A stretch of 64,000 nt of DNA from the NCBI GenBank assembly GCA_033398695.1, contig CM065804.1, positions 120,151,501 to 120,215,500 on the forward strand, given 5' to 3'. Shown piece after piece: positions 60,626 to 64,000 of this stretch. This DNA is from Orobanche coerulescens (lineage: Eukaryota; Streptophyta; Magnoliopsida; Lamiales; Orobanchaceae). Every line of letters starts with the position of its first letter. Position 1 is the first letter of the stretch. Made by a program: the position numbers and the translations under genes. A model generated the notes under the pieces. It saw nothing but the letters and a program-made list of their open reading frames with translations. It searched no databases and was not told the origin of the DNA.

Positions 60626-60884
60626 TCTAGAGTAAGAGAGAGAGGAGCAAAGTGAGGAGGAGAGAAAGAGAAAAAAAAAACAGAGAGGAAGAAGAAGAAG
60701 AGGAAAAAGAAAGAAGGAGAAAGGTAAAAACTACACCCTATGCCTTAAGTTTCTGTCTTATTCTTCTTCTCAATCTAATATAAATCTTAACATGCAACCA
60801 AATAATCATCCTAATGGTGATGATGCTTCGGCCAAAATGTAGAGGAAGAGGAAGAATGATTCTTTCAACCTATAAGAGACATTC
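60626..60884 (+). other. GA-rich leader and following region of L
   Basis: Starts with TCTAG, right target copy of M. A 95-base purine-rich tract follows (60631-60725), then a short open frame (60814-60891, 26 codons) that I do not support as a gene. It looks like the untranslated leader whose promoter lies at 48173, before the M insertion. Confidence 0.45.
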
Positions 60885-62465
60885 AAAGTAGGTAAAATTA
60901 TTTTCTTTCTTTTCTCTTATTCAAAATTAATACAAGTTAAATATATATGGTGCATGCAAGTATTATAACTTTAGTTATCTGCACTTGATTAAAAAGGACA
61001 TTCATTACCATACATATAATGGTATTGGTATTTGTTGAATTTTAGTTTGTCATATTTTGATTATATGTGCAAATTAACTCATTGATGGAAATTTTGGTTG
61101 AATATGGGAAATCTGTTCTTTGGTGATTAAAATCCCAAAAATATCTGAGTATATAGTGAACTATGATAAGAGGATAATTAGTCACCGGAAGATTTTATAA
61201 TTCAAACCTAAATTCGAAGGATAACTAAAATAATTTAATTAAGATAAATTTTGGGGTAAAATTGTTAAAAGTCATAATTCTGGTCTTATATCCTGAAAGT
61301 AAGTCTTATTATATCAAAAATTAGTTCTCTATAAAATTTCACCTAAATCGGAATTTATTAAAATAGAAAGTCGGGGCAAAAATATAAATTTCAAGAATTC
61401 GGGGCCAAAACTGTAATTTATAGAAACTTACTGTTTTGAAAAGAAAATTTCCAGAAAAGTTGAGCTCTTTGGACTCGTAATAACATAAAGAGCTTATCCC
61501 GCGAAAATTTGAGGTCAATCCGACAAGAAACGAAAAAGATATGACAAGAATACTAAAATACCGAATAAGGTGAAATGAAGGGGTGAAATTATAATTTCTA
61601 ACAAACTAAAAATTAAAACTGAATGTAATCCGAAAGTACAAGTCATAAGGTACAAAACGCAACTGGATTCATAATTTTTGGAGTTAAAATGAATCCAAAC
61701 GAATTAATCAAAGTTATAAGACAAAACTAAATAAAAATAATAATAATAATAGTACCTTAATTTCGGAAGGGCAGAATTGTAATTTATGGAAGGAAAAACC
61801 TCCATGAAACTTTTGATATCAAAATCTTATATTATAACGGACTTTTCGCCATAAAGTTCATAATTTTCGGACGTACAATCAAATCGTTCCAACTTAATCA
61901 AATTTATAATATTTTAGTAAAAATAATGATAATACTTAAAACTCAGTAGGGCGGAATTGTAATTTTCGAAAGGTGAAACTTTCATGCAGTTTCTGACCTT
62001 TAATCCAATGACATAACGGACTTTTCACAATAAAATTCGTAATTTTCGGACGCATAATCAATCTGTACAAAATTATCCAAATTCGTACAATTATAGTAAA
62101 AATAATAATGATAGTACTTAAAAGACGGAAGATGCAGAATTGTAATTTCTAAAAGATGAAACTTTTATGCAACTTCTGACCTTCAATCCTCACATCATAA
62201 CGGACTTTTCGCAATAAAGTACGTAATTTTTGGACGTATAAATCTTCCGTACCGAACTATTCAAGTTTATCATAAGAATATGCTAAGACTCGCACAATAA
62301 CAATATAATCATCAACCGGTTGAAGTAAATTCTCTTGTTTACCCATGTCCATTTATTATAAAATAATCATATTAATATCTTATAATATGCATAGTCGTCG
62401 TTAATCACGACAATAATTGTTATTTAATAAAAATCGGGAGTAAGTGTTGTGCGGAGCTAAGTGCT
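60885..62465 (+). repeat. Direct repeat R2 with three 182 bp tandem monomers
   Basis: Homologous to R1 (46016-47640). Monomers start at about 61751, 61933 and 62115, each with ACTTAAAA.., GCAGAATTGTAATTT, AACTTCTGACCTT and AACGGACTTTTCGC elements in the same order. No coding signal. Confidence 0.8.
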
Positions 62466-63521
62466 ACGACCTTCGGGCAGGAGCCACCGCTAAATTCCGT
62501 ACGAGTACCTCTAGAGTCCCTTTTTATACTTATATGCATGAGAGGCGGCTAGTCCAAGTCATGAATCGAGCAGCGTGGCTGCGGTTCTAGGCAAAGCTAC
62601 TGTCGTATCCTATACCTTTGAAGCCGAAGGACGAAGTGATCCTAAGGTGACTGAGTCGTAGAATTCGGATATAGTCGTGATTATAATATGATCTGGGCAT
62701 TGACCCAAGCTAAGGACATATGGCGCCCAGATAAAAGAGAAGGCATCACGTCACCAAACGTGAGAGCGATTAAGCTCAAAGGCCAATGTTATAGTGACGG
62801 TCCGACAAATGCCCAAGGCTACGGTTATCAAACCAAAGGTTGTGGCGATAATCAATGACCAAACACTAATAACGATCTAAGACGTTATAAGGAGGCTAAA
62901 GGATTAGTCATGTCGACGACCTCCCGAAGCTAAATACTCATTATGCGCTCGACGCCGTACATTGTTCATACTCAACAGCAATCTATGGAGATTGACTGTA
63001 CATTCATGTCAAGATTCATAACATCCTTCTTGAAAACTTGCACCAATTATTAAATAATATTATTTTGTAAAAGTGTGAGAAAATACATTATGTTTTGTTC
63101 TTGAAAATAATAAACTCATTAAATACCAAACCCCAACTCATTGAGAATCCTTTATTCTCACCCCACTTTGATTTTTCTAAAAACCCCACTAGATGAAGAA
63201 GTCAAAGAGGAAGAAGAGGCACCTGCTGGTATGAAGTGAAGACTTACCTCGGATACTGCAATACATAAGACTCATGAAGTTGCGTTTAGTATTTCTTTAT
63301 TTCCTGTGTCAAAACTGTATTCTGATTTCCGTTGTACTCTTCTGTACTTGATGTAATAATTCCGTTGTACTCTTGAATATTTCTTTTCTATGGAATAACT
63401 AGTCTTAGTTCACCAGGCTAAGATCTGGCACCTGTATGCTTGCTGAAAATTTATTACCACAAATGTTATTTTATATAATAACTGTCGCGTTCTCGTCCAA
63501 CCCCGGTGTGGGGGCGTGACA
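62466..63521 (+). other. 3' part of candidate LTR L
   Basis: No gene seen. The portion 62494-62700 (GTACCTCTAGAGTCCC, GAAGCCGAAGGACGAAGTGA) is repeated at 63526-63745. The end, CCGGTGTGGGGGCGTGACA, looks like the 3' terminus of a plant gypsy LTR. Confidence 0.45.
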
Positions 63522-63756
63522 GTATAAATTACCTCTAGAATTTATATGAGTACCTATAGAGTCCCTTTTCTATCTATATGCATTGAGGGATGATTAGTCT
63601 AAATCATGGATTGAACAACGTAGCTGCAGCTCTAGGGAAAGCTACCATCATTTCCTATTCCCTTTGAAGCCGAAGGACGAAGTGATCCTAAGGTGACTGA
63701 GTTGTAGATTCAGATATAGTCACAATTATGATATGATCTGGACATAGACCTATACC
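63522..63756 (+). repeat. Second partial copy of L internal sequence
   Basis: Direct repeat of 62494-62700, sharing GAAGCCGAAGGACGAAGTGA and ATCCTAAGGTGACTGAG, with scattered differences. Confidence 0.75.
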
Positions 63757-64000
63757 ACTTTGAAAATGGTGGCTATTACAGTGCCGTGGATCTCACACTG
63801 GGACACACCAAGTGATACAAATACACAAATCAATCATAATATAACTGTAGTAACGAACCACAAAATATTATCCATCACTCTAACAAGGAGTTTATACATC
63901 ATATGGCTATAATTGCCACGACACAAAGGATCCAAATACAAGTATAAACCATATGAAGATGGAGTATACACAAAGTAACACAATTGAAAACCAATACAAC
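63757..64000 (-). repeat. 3' end of a minus-strand gypsy-like LTR, cut by window end
   Basis: ATTACAGTGCCGTGGATCTC followed by GGGACACACCAAGTG is a decayed version of the LTR 3' terminal block (stem-loop plus CAGCGCCGTGG) seen at 26473-26508. No primer site is evident to its left. Rest of the region shows no gene. Confidence 0.4.

Larger units (their letters stand above)
45995..63521 (+). repeat. Candidate long LTR L, interrupted by M and N
   Basis: Outer ends are TGTCATC (45995) and GGGGGCGTGACA (63521), giving TGTCA/TGACA inverted termini. Without the M insertion it would be about 5.1 kb. It contains a possible TATA box (CTATATATAC, 48174-48183), a GA-rich leader (60631-60725) and a 1.6 kb duplication on both sides. 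No matching target duplication (CTAGT left, GTATA right) and no primer site follow, so it may be truncated or wrongly bounded. No coding region is seen in its parts. It has no CpG palindrome array upstream of its TATA box. Confidence 0.4.

Noticed and set aside
60814..60891. Short Arg/Met-rich frame after the GA-rich leader
   Set aside because: 26 codons, no conservation between R1 and R2 contexts, and no support beyond an ATG.

Overview
This is a stretch of nuclear DNA from a flowering plant, probably a eudicot, made almost entirely of transposable elements. I found no host protein gene, tRNA, rRNA or CRISPR array. The plant origin follows from Tekay/Del-type chromoviral Ty3/gypsy elements with iMet-tRNA primer sites, an Athila-type element with a tRNA-Asp primer site, Ty1/copia sequences, an RTE-clade LINE and a TRIM. 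Species cannot be named from the sequence.

Layout, left to right. 1-4888: minus-strand gypsy element A, of which the leader and the 5' LTR (2089-4888) are visible. 4889-5791: island B of plus-strand copia pol, trapped between two later insertions. 5792-15765: minus-strand gypsy C, a 3' LTR plus decayed pol; its LTR is split by Athila-like element D (7222-12240, target duplication CGGCC). 15765-23701: plus-strand gypsy E, which has lost pol and part of its 5' LTR. 23702-37541: minus-strand RTE LINE F, cut up by TRIM G (24920-26194), gypsy H (LTR 26445-28545 and gag-pol 28581-32903), a partial second TRIM copy and a solo LTR H' (33856-36108, target duplication CTACC). The order TRIM-LINE-LTR occurs twice, so about 3 kb has been duplicated. 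38097-45994: fragments of another gypsy-like LTR, J, interrupted by K (38272-45489), a gag-only copia element present as LTR-gag-LTR-gag-LTR with target duplication GCTAG. 45995-63521: a candidate long LTR, L, with a 1.6 kb internal direct duplication; inside it lies solo LTR M (48243-60625, TCTAG), and inside M the full-length but inactivated gypsy N (50785-60405, ACACC). 63522-64000: a second partial copy of L and the end of another LTR.

All coding regions seen are retroelement gag, protease, reverse transcriptase, RNase H, integrase or LINE endonuclease, and all carry stops, frameshifts or deletions. Nothing here looks autonomous now.

Two regulatory patterns cut across the families. First, most LTRs carry a cluster of short CpG-containing palindromes or inverted repeats, with a family-specific core (ACGTACGT, ACGGCCGT, AGCGCGCT, GCCGCGGC, GCACGAGC/GCTCGTGC, ACGGCGCA/TGCGCCGT), just upstream of the LTR TATA box; this holds in gypsy, Athila-like and copia elements. 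Second, the gypsy LTRs share a stem-loop just before their 3' end, next to the primer-binding site, whose two arms change together between families. These are the most interesting signals in the window.
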